Source: BM506 sp031581485 (GTDB lineage Bacteria; Desulfobacterota; Desulfobulbia; Desulfobulbales; SURF-16). Taken from it: a stretch of 64,000 nucleotides of DNA. Both the position numbers and the translations under genes were made by a program. Where the stretch lies: the NCBI GenBank assembly GCA_031581485.1, contig JAVLBA010000001.1, positions 29,336 through 93,335 of the forward strand, given 5' to 3'. This document shows positions 1 to 7,942 of this stretch, one piece after another. Numbering within the stretch: the stretch's first letter is position 1; each line of letters starts with the position of its first letter. The notes beneath the pieces are model-generated. The model worked only from the letters and a program-made list of their open reading frames with translations. It was not told the DNA's origin and did no database searches.

Positions 1-58
1 TCATGGGGTGGATATTGGCTACCCCTCTGATACCGTCTGTACCGAATAATTTACGCAT
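1..58 (-). CDS. glmM: Phosphoglucosamine mutase GlmM, N-terminal fragment cut by window edge
   Basis: Only the first 19 codons are present. On the minus strand the ATG at 58 opens MRKLFGTDGIRGVANIHPM, which matches the strongly conserved start of GlmM (M-[RK]-x-[YL]-FGTDGIRG). GlmM converts glucosamine-6-phosphate to glucosamine-1-phosphate for UDP-GlcNAc synthesis in the cytoplasm. It lies 46 bases downstream of the YbbR gene, so the order is cdaA-cdaR-glmM, the classic arrangement in which the diadenylate cyclase, its regulator and GlmM interact. The catalytic serine loop is outside the window. Confidence 0.9.
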   Translation of the reverse strand, partial: MRKLFGTDGIRGVANIHPM

Positions 59-104
59 GAAAAAAACCTGTGACAGGGTTGTGGGAAAGGAAAAAGAGAG
101 ACCT

Positions 105-1070
105 CTACTGGCCGGCAGGGGGGACTGTCACCGACACCTCGCTGGGTTCCACCTCAAGGATCTTGATCCCCTCCGCCGTCTTGACTCTCACCTTGACGGT
201 ATGGGTACCGGCCTCCAGGTCAGCAATGCTTATCAGGGCGGTGAAGAGCGCTTGGTAATCATCGCTCTTCTGTGCCACGGAAGAGGGAATGGCAGAGTGG
301 ACCGTCACGGTGGGGGGTGAAATCTGCAGCAAGGGCACCCTATCCCCTTCGGCCACTATCACCGGGATATTTTTTACCACCCGCAGGACCTGCTTTTCCT
401 CGATGAGGATACTGGCCGTGACCACGGGGTGGCCGATGAGTTCGGAAATCTCCGGGGCCAGGTCAAGGGAGGTGTGGGTGATGGTGGGGCCTTTTAAGCC
501 ACTGATGTCAATGGGCAGGGTGTTGATCATGCTCTCGCTGCCGATGATGCTCTTGGGGGCCGTGATGGTGATTTCCCCCGGTTCCAGGAGGACGGCAACC
601 AGGGAGTAGCCTTCTGGGACCTGGCCGGTGGTAACGGCATGGATGGGCAATCTCTTTTCAATAAGCTTGTCGAGCTGCAGGATAAACTCAGATGGTTTTG
701 CCCTCAGCACCCTGACGCCCCAGGGCACCGGAATCGAGCTGGGGTCGTTTTTGACCACCACCGGCCCGGGAGTGGCATTGGAAAGGTCCACGGTGCGGGA
801 AACCTCGCCGGCCAGGTTGCGGATAAGGCCGCGGGAGCCGCTCACCGTAATCTCAAGCTCCCTTTTATACTCATTGGTTATAATCAGGTCTTGGGGCAGG
901 TTGATGACCTCCACCGGCACCCTTACCGTCATGTCGACATTGTCCTCGCCGGCGACGAAATACCACATGAAGACGGCGAAAAAAAGACTGAGAAGTTTGA
1001 GAACCCAGTTCTTCGGCCATTTCCAGGAGCCAAAGAGCCGGTTCAGGCTCTGTTTAACCAGTTTTTCCAT
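105..1070 (-). CDS. cdaR: YbbR-domain protein (CdaR-like regulator of diadenylate cyclase)
   Basis: A 321-residue protein with one N-terminal membrane segment (about residues 23-40, VLKLLSLFFAVFMWYFVAG) followed by about 280 extracytoplasmic residues. These are rich in beta strands and built from repeated YbbR modules, with recurring phrases such as VPVEVINLP, LPIHAVTTG and IPVIVAEGD. CdaR binds and modulates the membrane cyclase CdaA, and this gene overlaps the end of cdaA by 28 bases, so the two are probably translationally coupled. YbbR repeats are recognised by pattern only, and the regulatory role is inferred from the conserved gene order with cdaA and glmM. Confidence 0.88.
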   Translation of the reverse strand: MEKLVKQSLNRLFGSWKWPKNWVLKLLSLFFAVFMWYFVAGEDNVDMTVRVPVEVINLPQDLIITNEYKRELEITVSGSRGLIRNLAGEVSRTVDLSNATPGPVVVKNDPSSIPVPWGVRVLRAKPSEFILQLDKLIEKRLPIHAVTTGQVPEGYSLVAVLLEPGEITITAPKSIIGSESMINTLPIDISGLKGPTITHTSLDLAPEISELIGHPVVTASILIEEKQVLRVVKNIPVIVAEGDRVPLLQISPPTVTVHSAIPSSVAQKSDDYQALFTALISIADLEAGTHTVKVRVKTAEGIKILEVEPSEVSVTVPPAGQ

Positions 1071-1852
1071 ATATTCCTCTGGAATTCCTTGGGGACAAAA
1101 ATTGCTTCCAGGCGGTTGCGCAGGGAGGTGATGTCAAGGTCACTGGTAATGCCGCCATGCATGACCAGGGAGATGGCTCCGGTTTCCTCGGAGACAACAA
1201 TGACCACGGCGTCTGTTTCCTCGGAAAGACCAATGGCGGCCCGGTGGCGGGTGCCCAGGGAGCGGCTGATGTAGGGGTTCTTGGTGAGCGGCAGCACGCA
1301 GCGGGCATTTAATATCCGGCCCTTGCGGACCATGACCCCGCCGTCATGGAGGGGCGAGGCGGGCAGAAAGAGGCTGATAAGGAGCTCTTTGCTCAGCTTG
1401 GCATCCAGGATGACTGCTGATTCCATATAGTCGCGGAGGCCGGTTTCCCGTTCAATCACCATGAGGGCGCCGATTCGGCGCTTGGATAAATAGTCGCTGG
1501 CGCCAATGACCTCGTCCAGGGACTGGCTTTCATCTTCGCCCGGAGTGGTGGAAAAAGGGGTCTGGCCCATCTGGGTGAGGGCACGACGGATGTCACGTTG
1601 AAAGATGATGATGATGATCAGTAGGATGGAGCTCAAGAAACGACCCAGCAGCCAGTAGAGGGTGAGGAGCTGGAGTTCGCGGGCCACAAAATAGGCAATG
1701 ACCAGCACAAAGATCCCGGCCACCATCTGCACGGCCCGAGTGCCCCTGATCAGCAGGATGACCCGATAGATGATAAAGGAGACAATAAAGATGTCTGCCA
1801 GGTCAAAAAGAATTCGATATGATTGGAAAAAATGGTAGAGGCTTTCTGTCAT
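1043..1852 (-). CDS. cdaA: Membrane diadenylate cyclase CdaA (DisA_N domain)
   Basis: This 269-residue protein makes cyclic di-AMP from two ATP. Three hydrophobic segments fill residues 15-85. The DisA_N catalytic domain follows, with the DGG motif at about 170-172 (SPLHDGGVMV) and the RHR-type motif GTRHRAAIG at about 200-208; both are the hallmark substrate and metal-binding motifs. The length and architecture match CdaA/DacA. It is the first gene of a minus-strand cdaA-cdaR-glmM operon whose promoter should lie in the roughly 500-base region upstream. Cyclic di-AMP in other bacteria controls potassium and osmolyte balance and wall integrity. Confidence 0.95.
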   Translation of the reverse strand: MTESLYHFFQSYRILFDLADIFIVSFIIYRVILLIRGTRAVQMVAGIFVLVIAYFVARELQLLTLYWLLGRFLSSILLIIIIIFQRDIRRALTQMGQTPFSTTPGEDESQSLDEVIGASDYLSKRRIGALMVIERETGLRDYMESAVILDAKLSKELLISLFLPASPLHDGGVMVRKGRILNARCVLPLTKNPYISRSLGTRHRAAIGLSEETDAVVIVVSEETGAISLVMHGGITSDLDITSLRNRLEAIFVPKEFQRNIWKNWLNRA

Positions 1853-2150
1853 TTAGGAAAAAGAAGTCAGGGGTTATGTCTCGCGGCTCAAGAAGAGCAT
1901 GTTTTTTTTATACTATAAAAGATATGGCAACTTTGCGAGATTAAAGAAGTTTATCCATAAAGAAAAAGGGAGAAAGTTTTCCAGCGGCCAGCCGCTCTGC
2001 CGGAGCTCGCTCAGCCCAGGGGCGTCATGGCCGCTCTCTGGTTTTCTTTTTCTGGGAGGCCGCGCAAAAGGTTTTGTGGTTGTTTTTACGTAAAAACAGT
2101 ATGTTAACAGATATTTTTTGCGGCGGGATTTTTTTGGCCTGCCGACAATC
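1853..2150. other. Intergenic region between divergent cdaA and rpsT
   Basis: This stretch separates the divergent cdaA (minus) and rpsT (plus) units and must carry the cdaA promoter, though I could not place it with certainty. It has A/T-rich ends around a GC-rich core (about 1980-2060). Short open frames on both strands lack a convincing ribosome binding site and look non-coding. Confidence 0.4.
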
Positions 2151-2179
2151 TTGACACCCTGATAAAATTTATTTATATG
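2151..2179 (+). promoter_or_regulatory. Probable sigma-70 promoter of rpsT
   Basis: A perfect -35 hexamer TTGACA (2151-2156), a 17-base spacer and a -10 hexamer TATATG (2174-2179) lie about 200 bases before rpsT. The distance implies a long untranslated leader, which is common for rpsT. The leader holds no obvious other gene. Confidence 0.65.
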
Positions 2180-2378
2180 TACGTGTTTGGTGCGTCCCCA
2201 CTGACGACTATTCCTGTTTTTAGGGGGCTGCCGGGTAGGGATACATATTAAAAATAACGACTCTGTAAAAAAGCCAGGCTCTTGTCCGGAGGCATCGCCC
2301 ATCCCCATTAAACTCGAAAGAGGGGAGGCGTTTTTTTGCAGGGTTCTTCAACAGACGTTTTGACAACGAGGAAAAATA

Positions 2379-2654
2379 GTGGCTAATCACAAATCAGCAA
2401 TCAAGAGAACCAAGCAGAATGCAGTTCGCCGGGCCCGCAACCGTGCCATCCGTACCAAGATGAAGACCTTTATCAAGCGCATTGATACCGCCATTGCCGA
2501 AAATTCAGTGGACAATGCCCAGGTGGCCTTGAAAGAGGCGGTTCCGGTTATCATGAAGGCGGCCTCCAAGGGGACCTTGAAGAAAGAAAATGCCTCGCGC
2601 AAGGTATCTCGTCTCACCAAACGGGTTAATACCTTTATCGCCAGCGCAGCCTAA
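2379..2654 (+). CDS. rpsT: 30S ribosomal protein S20
   Basis: A 91-residue, very basic protein beginning MANHKSAIKRTKQN, the standard S20 N-terminus, and of normal length. S20 binds 16S rRNA early in small-subunit assembly. Translation starts at a GTG, preceded by the good Shine-Dalgarno GAGGAAA, and no ATG alternative fits. A monocistronic unit is suggested by its own promoter and by the terminator at 2849-2887 downstream. Non-AUG starts are also known for S20 in other bacteria, where they take part in autoregulation. Confidence 0.97.
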   Translation: MANHKSAIKRTKQNAVRRARNRAIRTKMKTFIKRIDTAIAENSVDNAQVALKEAVPVIMKAASKGTLKKENASRKVSRLTKRVNTFIASAA

Positions 2655-2713
2655 TTTTTTAGTCTCAGTAGGAATTGCAGAGACGGGGTTTGAGCGGCGC
2701 CTGTCGCCGCGGC

Positions 2714-2842
2714 ATGGCAATCATGGAATATCAGGGCAAGACAAGTGGTGACCGCATAGCGACAAGGTCGGTGATCTTTTTGCCCTTAGTGTCCCGGAGA
2801 GCCATTTCCCTGGGACTCAGGAATGCCGCCTCTCTTCTGTAA
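2714..2842 (+). CDS. Candidate short leader ORF before the trp terminator (uncertain)
   Basis: An open frame of 42 codons begins at ATG 2714 (another ATG at 2723) and stops with TAA seven bases before a strong terminator hairpin that stands upstream of trpE. Its position resembles a leader-peptide/attenuator arrangement. However, it contains no tryptophan codon, so classical Trp-codon stalling cannot apply, and no clear Shine-Dalgarno precedes either ATG. The peptide is basic and Ser/Leu rich towards its end (LVSRRAISLGLRNAASLL). It may be a non-tryptophan leader, a remnant, or chance. Confidence 0.25.
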   Translation: MAIMEYQGKTSGDRIATRSVIFLPLVSRRAISLGLRNAASLL

Positions 2843-2848
2843 AAAAAA

Positions 2849-2887
2849 AGCCACGGAACCGTCATAGCGGCTCCGTGGCTTTTTTTT
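2849..2887 (+). terminator. Strong intrinsic terminator / possible trp attenuator
   Basis: A 13-base stem (AGCCACGGAACCG paired with CGGCTCCGTGGCT, one A-C mismatch) with a six-base loop is followed by seven or more T. An A-run precedes the stem, so it should also work on the minus strand. It ends the rpsT transcript or acts as a conditional attenuator 180 bases before trpE. I see no tandem Trp codons that would support ribosome-mediated control. Confidence 0.85.
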
Positions 2888-3066
2888 GTGACGCTTCTTC
2901 TCCCGGTTCTGACTCTGTTGGCCCGGCAAAAGTCAAAAAAGATGCTGACGTGCAGCGGTTGCCGGGGTGATGTGCCATCGACATGTTTGCGGGCCCGCCT
3001 TGGCGAAACTGCAAAGATGTGAGCCGGTCTCGGCCAGGCCTTATGTGTCAAGAGGATACCAAAAGA

Positions 3067-4551
3067 ATGTATAAGCCAGGATTGGAAGATTTCAGGCAAT
3101 TGGCCTTGGAGGCGGGACTCATCCCGGTCTGCCGGGAAATTGTCGCTGATCTTGATACGCCGCTGACGGTCTTTGCCAAGCTGGCCGGCAACGAGTCCCA
3201 CGCCTTTTTGCTGGAGAGTCTGGAAGGGGGGGAAACCTGGGGCCGCTATTCCTTTGTGGGCTATGACCCCCTGCTGACCTTTGAGAGCCGGGGCAGCCAG
3301 ATCAAAGTGCGCCAGGGTGACGATCTCACTGCCTTGAGCGGCGACCCCCTGGCTGAGCTCAAAAAGCTGCTGGCATCTTTTAAGGCCTGTACGGACAGTG
3401 ATTTTCTGCCCCGCTTTTTTGGGGGGGCTGTGGGCTATCTCGGCTATGAAATGGTGCGCTTCATGGAGCGTCTGCCTGAGAAAAATCCGCCCCTGGCCGA
3501 TCTGCCGGAAAGCTCCTTCATGGTGCCCAGGTTTATCCTCATCTTTGACAATCTCAAGCAGACCTTGAGCGTGGTCAACTGTGTCAGGGTGGCGGAGAAT
3601 GCCGATCTTGACCGCGTCTATCAGCAGGCCCTTGCTGATATTGATACCGTGATCGCCGACCTCAAATCCTCTCCTCTGCCCCATGACGTGGTGGAGGGGG
3701 ATGGTCCCTTTGCCTCCCATGAGTTCACTGCCAATATGGAGCCGGAGGCCTTCCGGGAGATGGTGGCCAAGGCCAAGGAATATATCATGGCCGGGGACAT
3801 CATCCAGGTCGTGCTTTCCCAGCGTTTCCATACCAGGACAACTATCCCGCCCTTTCTCCTCTACCGGGCCTTGCGCCATGTTAATCCCAGTCCCTATCTT
3901 TTTTATGTCAGGATGGGGGATGTTATCCAGATCGGCTCTTCCCCGGAAATCCTGGTCCGCCTTGAGGAGAAGAAGGTTGAGGTGCGACCCATTGCCGGCA
4001 CCAGACCGCGGGGCAAGAACCCCCAGGAGGATCTGGCCCTGGAACAGGAGCTGCTGGCTGACCCCAAGGAGTGTGCCGAGCATCTCATGCTGGTGGATCT
4101 GGGGCGTAATGATCTGGGCCGGGTGGCCAGGTACGGGACGGTTGAAACCTATGAATTGATGGTTGTTGAGCGCTACAGCCATGTCATGCATATCGTCTCC
4201 GGTGTCCGGGGTGAGCTCGCTGAGGGGTATGATCAGTTTGATGTGGTGCGGGCCTGTTTCCCGGCCGGCACGGTGAGCGGCGCCCCCAAGGTGCGGGCCA
4301 TGGAGATTATTGAGGAGCTGGAACCTGAGCGGCGCGGCCCCTACGCCGGGGCAGTGGGTTATTTTGGTTTTTCCGGCAATATGGATTTCAGTATCACCAT
4401 CCGCACCTTTATCATGCATGGCAAGGATCTGTGGGTCCAGGCCGGTGCCGGTGTGGTGGCGGACTCTGATCCGGAGATGGAATATCAGGAAACCTTGAAT
4501 AAATTACGGGGAGTGCGCCGGGCCGTGGAGTTGGCTGAAAAGGGCATATGA
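3067..4551 (+). CDS. trpE: Anthranilate synthase component I
   Basis: A 494-residue enzyme that converts chorismate and ammonia to anthranilate, the first step of tryptophan synthesis. The start at ATG 3067 is chosen because AGAGGA lies about ten bases upstream and the protein then begins MYKPGLEDF. The N-terminal part carries the LLES element (HAFLLESLEGGETWG) linked to tryptophan feedback binding in TrpE. The C-terminal chorismate-binding domain shows GTRPRGKNPQED, LVDLGRNDLGRV, PAGTVSGAPKVRA and GAGVVADSDPE. It is the first gene of trpEGDCF and needs TrpG as glutamine amidotransferase partner. Confidence 0.97.
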   Translation: MYKPGLEDFRQLALEAGLIPVCREIVADLDTPLTVFAKLAGNESHAFLLESLEGGETWGRYSFVGYDPLLTFESRGSQIKVRQGDDLTALSGDPLAELKKLLASFKACTDSDFLPRFFGGAVGYLGYEMVRFMERLPEKNPPLADLPESSFMVPRFILIFDNLKQTLSVVNCVRVAENADLDRVYQQALADIDTVIADLKSSPLPHDVVEGDGPFASHEFTANMEPEAFREMVAKAKEYIMAGDIIQVVLSQRFHTRTTIPPFLLYRALRHVNPSPYLFYVRMGDVIQIGSSPEILVRLEEKKVEVRPIAGTRPRGKNPQEDLALEQELLADPKECAEHLMLVDLGRNDLGRVARYGTVETYELMVVERYSHVMHIVSGVRGELAEGYDQFDVVRACFPAGTVSGAPKVRAMEIIEELEPERRGPYAGAVGYFGFSGNMDFSITIRTFIMHGKDLWVQAGAGVVADSDPEMEYQETLNKLRGVRRAVELAEKGI

Positions 4552-4658
4552 CCTTTGGTAGAGCCCGAGGCGGCCCGGAAGCCATAGGCTGCCGCGGAAT
4601 CTTCCCCTCTCTTTTTGAGGCCGCCCTTTTTCTTGGTTAAGCAGGAGCAAAGACAAGC

Positions 4659-5243
4659 ATGATTGTCATCATCGATAACTACGATTCATTTACTTATAAT
4701 ATTGTCCAGACCATCGGTTCCTTTGGCGAGGAGATCAAGGTCTTTCGCAATGACCAGGTGGATATCCCCTTTATTGAGGGGCTGCGGCCGGACCGGTTGC
4801 TTATTTCGCCGGGCCCCTGTTCCCCGGGGCAGGCCGGCATTTCGGTGGAGGCCATCCGTTATTTTGCCGGCAAGATCCCCCTGCTTGGGGTCTGTCTGGG
4901 CCATCAGGCCATTGGTGAGGCCTTTGGCGGCAAGGTTGTTCGGGCCGGGCGGGTCATGCACGGCAAGACCAGTCCGGTGAGCCATGACGGCAAGGGGGTC
5001 TTCACCTCGCTGCCGTCGCCCTTTGCCGCCATGCGCTATCATTCCCTGGTGGTGGCCGAGGATGACCTGCCTGATTGTCTGGAGATCACGGCCCGCACCG
5101 ACCAGGGCGAGCTCATGGGCCTGCGGCACAGGGAATTGCTGGTGGAAGGGGTGCAGTTTCATCCCGAATCGATCATGACCCCGGACGGCGTCCTGTTGCT
5201 GAAGAATTTTGTCAGTGCCCACTATCCGCAGATGGTTCGGTAA
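4659..5243 (+). CDS. trpG: Anthranilate synthase component II (glutamine amidotransferase)
   Basis: A 194-residue class I glutamine amidotransferase starting MIVIIDNYDSFTYN, typical of TrpG/PabA. The nucleophile cysteine sits in GVCLGHQAIGEAFGG and the catalytic His-Glu pair in VQFHPESI near the end. The oxyanion motif LLISPGPCSPGQAG is also present. It delivers ammonia to TrpE. The AGGAGC before ATG 4659 is a good ribosome binding site. Because no separate pabA is visible here, the same subunit could also serve p-aminobenzoate synthesis; that is only a possibility. Confidence 0.96.
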   Translation: MIVIIDNYDSFTYNIVQTIGSFGEEIKVFRNDQVDIPFIEGLRPDRLLISPGPCSPGQAGISVEAIRYFAGKIPLLGVCLGHQAIGEAFGGKVVRAGRVMHGKTSPVSHDGKGVFTSLPSPFAAMRYHSLVVAEDDLPDCLEITARTDQGELMGLRHRELLVEGVQFHPESIMTPDGVLLLKNFVSAHYPQMVR

Positions 5244-5314
5244 CAAACAAAATAAGAAGGTTCCTTTTGGTAGGCCGGAGAGGAACGGACCAAGAAAGCG
5301 CACGAGGTGAAGAG

Positions 5315-6355
5315 ATGATAAAGGAAGCCATTGGCAAGATTGTCAGCGGGACGGATCTGTCTGAGGCGGAGATGGTGGCGGTGATGGATGAGATCATGAG
5401 CGGCAATGCCACTGATGCGCAGATCGGCGCCTTTATCACCGGTCTGCGCCTCAAGGGTGAGACCGTTGACGAGATTACCGGTGCCGCCCGGGTCATGCGG
5501 GAAAAGGCCACATTTGTGGATGCCGGCGACAAAGACCAGGTGCTGGTGGATATCGTCGGCACCGGTGGTGATTGCTCAGGCACCTTTAATGTCTCCACCA
5601 CTGCTTCTTTTGTGGTGGCTGGGGCCGGGGTGGCGGTGGCCAAGCATGGTAACCGCTCCGTCTCCAGTCATTGCGGCAGCGCCGATGTTCTGGAGGCCCT
5701 GGGCGTTGATCTGGCCATGGGCGCGGCCGACATCGGCCAGGCCGTGCGCCAGGTGGGCATCGGCTTCATGTTCGCCCCTGTGCTCCATGGCGCCATGAAA
5801 TACGCCATTGGTCCCCGCCGGGAGATCGGCATCCGCACCATCTTCAACATCCTGGGTCCCCTCACCAACCCGGCCAGGGCCAATGTCTATCTGCTGGGCG
5901 TCTTCACCCCGGATCTGGTGGAGACCATGGCCCATGTCCTGGGGCGTTTCGGTGTCAAACGGGCCCTGGTGGTGTGCGGCGAAGGCAATATCGACGAGAT
6001 CACCATCAGCGGTTCCACCCTGGTGGCGGATTATCAGGACGGCAAGGTCTCCACCTATACCATCAGCCCGGAAGATGTCGGGCTGACCAGGGCCGCGCTC
6101 CAGGATATCAAGGGAGGCGCCACTGCTGCCCTTTCCGCCATCCAGCTCCGGGAGATCCTGGAGGGCAAGCCCGGGCCCTGTCTTGACACGGTGCTGCTTA
6201 ATGCCGGTGCGGCCCTCATGGCAGCCGGCCGGGCCGCTGACCTGAAGGGCGGGGTGGAACTGGCCCGCCAGAGTGTGGTCTCCGGGGCCGCCCTTGCCAA
6301 GATGCACAGTCTGGTGGCGTTCTCCGCCAGGGGAGCGGTAGAGCATGATTCTTGA
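5315..6355 (+). CDS. trpD: Anthranilate phosphoribosyltransferase
   Basis: A 346-residue enzyme that joins anthranilate and phosphoribosyl pyrophosphate. The PRPP/Mg motif DIVGTGGDCSGTFNVST and the anthranilate-binding stretch KHGNRSVSSHCGSADVLE are intact, and the length is normal. The frame is open further upstream through trpG, but ATG 5315 (MIKEAIGKIVSG) follows GAGGTGAAGAG and gives the normal N-terminal helical domain. Its last 11 bases overlap trpC, indicating tight coupling in the trp operon. Confidence 0.96.
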   Translation: MIKEAIGKIVSGTDLSEAEMVAVMDEIMSGNATDAQIGAFITGLRLKGETVDEITGAARVMREKATFVDAGDKDQVLVDIVGTGGDCSGTFNVSTTASFVVAGAGVAVAKHGNRSVSSHCGSADVLEALGVDLAMGAADIGQAVRQVGIGFMFAPVLHGAMKYAIGPRREIGIRTIFNILGPLTNPARANVYLLGVFTPDLVETMAHVLGRFGVKRALVVCGEGNIDEITISGSTLVADYQDGKVSTYTISPEDVGLTRAALQDIKGGATAALSAIQLREILEGKPGPCLDTVLLNAGAALMAAGRAADLKGGVELARQSVVSGAALAKMHSLVAFSARGAVEHDS

Positions 6356-7109
6356 TACCATTGTTGCACAGAAAAAACGTGAGGTGGCGGCCCTGAAGAA
6401 GCGTGGCATCAGGCCTCCGGGCGAGGTGGACCCGCCCCGCGGTTTCCAGCAGGCCCTCACCTCCTATGCCGGCATCGCCCTCATTGCCGAGGCCAAGAAG
6501 GCCTCTCCTTCCAAGGGCGTGATCTGCGAGGATTTCAGGCCGGTGGAGATCGCCAGGCGCTATGAGGCCGGCGGGGCCCAGTGTTTGTCGGTACTCACGG
6601 ATGAGAATTTTTTTCAGGGTCATCTTGATTATCTCTCCCAGGTGCGTAAGGCCGTGGGGCTGCCGGTGCTGCGCAAGGATTTCACCATTGACCAGGTGCA
6701 GATCCAAGAGGCCCGGGCCCACGGTGCCGATGCCATTCTCCTCATTGCCGCCATCCTGAGCCAGAACCAGATGGCGGAGTTCCTGGCTTTAGCCCAAGAG
6801 CTTGGCATGGACGTGCTGGTGGAGGTCCATAACGAGAGGGAGCTGGAGAGGGCCCTGGCCATCAACAGCCCCTTGATCGGCATCAATAACCGCAACCTCA
6901 ATGACTTCAGCGTCGATCTGGGCACCACCCTGCGCCTCAAAAAAGAGATTCCTGCCCACATTCCGGTGGTGAGTGAATCGGGCATCCGGGATGGGGATGA
7001 TATCAGACGACTTGCTGAGCATGATATCTGCGCGGTGCTGGTGGGAGAGTCCCTGATGCGCGCCGGTGGCCGGGATGTTTTTCTGCGCGAATTGATGGGG
7101 CGAAGCTGA
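6345..7109 (+). CDS. trpC: Indole-3-glycerol phosphate synthase
   Basis: A 254-residue (beta/alpha)8 enzyme that closes the indole ring of CdRP. The signature IAEAKKASPSKGVICEDF, the catalytic-lysine strand LRKDFTIDQVQIQEARA and the phosphate-binding GINNRNLNDF and SESGI are all present. It is monofunctional, with TrpF encoded separately downstream, unlike the fused TrpCF of Escherichia coli. It overlaps the end of trpD by 11 bases. Confidence 0.96.
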   Translation: MILDTIVAQKKREVAALKKRGIRPPGEVDPPRGFQQALTSYAGIALIAEAKKASPSKGVICEDFRPVEIARRYEAGGAQCLSVLTDENFFQGHLDYLSQVRKAVGLPVLRKDFTIDQVQIQEARAHGADAILLIAAILSQNQMAEFLALAQELGMDVLVEVHNERELERALAINSPLIGINNRNLNDFSVDLGTTLRLKKEIPAHIPVVSESGIRDGDDIRRLAEHDICAVLVGESLMRAGGRDVFLRELMGRS

Positions 7110-7222
7110 ATTTGCGCTAAAACGGTGGCAGCAGGATAGTGGCTGGCCCGTTAATCCAAGGCGCGGCCTTGGCCGGGCGTCTTGCCGCTTGCATGAGATT
7201 ACCTAATGAAGGAGGAGGGCCA

Positions 7223-7864
7223 ATGGTTGGTCGAACACGGGTTAAGATCTGTGGCATGACAGACCCTTTTGAGGTTGAAAAGGCGGTTGCCGCCGGGGTT
7301 GATGCCTTGGGATTTATTTTTGTGCCGCAGAGCCCTCGGGCCATAGATCATGAAAGGGCCCGGGAAATTATCGCGGATCTGCCGCCCTTTGTTGATGCGG
7401 TGGGTGTCTTCCTGAACGAAGATCCTGAGGTGGTGGGCGAGATCGTTAATTTCTGCGGACTCACCGTGGTGCAGCTCCATGGTCAGGAGCCGCCCGACTA
7501 TTGCCAGATGATGCCCTGCCGGGTGATCAAGGCCTTCCAGGCCAGGGCAGGCATGGGGCCTGATGTGCTTGAGCCTTATGCTGAGGTGGTTGGGGCCTTT
7601 CTGCTGGATACCTATCACCCGGAAATGGCAGGGGGCACCGGTCTCTCCTTTGACTGGAGCCTGGTGGAGAATCTCATGCCCGGCAGGCCCCTTATCCTGG
7701 CCGGCGGTCTCAATGTCGACAATGTGCGTGCCGCCATCGATCAGGTCCACCCCTTTGCCGTGGATGTCAATTCCGGTATTGAGGTGAGTCCCGGCCGCAA
7801 AGATCCCGAGAAGATTGCCGCCCTCCTGCAGCAGGTGGCCCGGGCCGATAATCGCTGCCTCTAA
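7223..7864 (+). CDS. trpF: Phosphoribosylanthranilate isomerase
   Basis: A 213-residue barrel enzyme catalysing the Amadori rearrangement of phosphoribosylanthranilate. The catalytic cysteine is in VKICGMTD near the N-terminus and the general acid Asp in VDVNSGIEVSPG near the C-terminus. The ATG at 7223 follows a strong GGAGGAGGG ribosome binding site. The frame is open upstream to 7139, but that extension does not resemble TrpF. It is the last gene of this trp cluster; trpB and trpA do not follow and must be elsewhere. Confidence 0.96.
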   Translation: MVGRTRVKICGMTDPFEVEKAVAAGVDALGFIFVPQSPRAIDHERAREIIADLPPFVDAVGVFLNEDPEVVGEIVNFCGLTVVQLHGQEPPDYCQMMPCRVIKAFQARAGMGPDVLEPYAEVVGAFLLDTYHPEMAGGTGLSFDWSLVENLMPGRPLILAGGLNVDNVRAAIDQVHPFAVDVNSGIEVSPGRKDPEKIAALLQQVARADNRCL

Positions 7865-7884
7865 CATCTGTATTGCAAAAAAAA

Positions 7885-7919
7885 GGCCGCCTCCCTGCAG
7901 GGAGGCGGCCTTTTTTTTT
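7885..7919. terminator. Perfect bidirectional terminator between trpF and degP
   Basis: A perfect inverted repeat (arms GGCCGCCTCCCTG/CAGGGAGGCGGCC, 7885-7910) is flanked by an A-run on the left and nine T on the right. It can end both the trp transcript and the converging degP transcript. Confidence 0.95.
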
Positions 7920-7942
7920 GCAGACCTTCTGCAGGTCAGACT

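Noticed and set aside
2731..4419. 562-codon minus-strand open frame opposite trpE
   Set aside because: It lies antisense to a clear TrpE, has no ribosome binding site and a low-complexity His/Gly/Leu-rich composition typical of antisense frames in GC-rich DNA.
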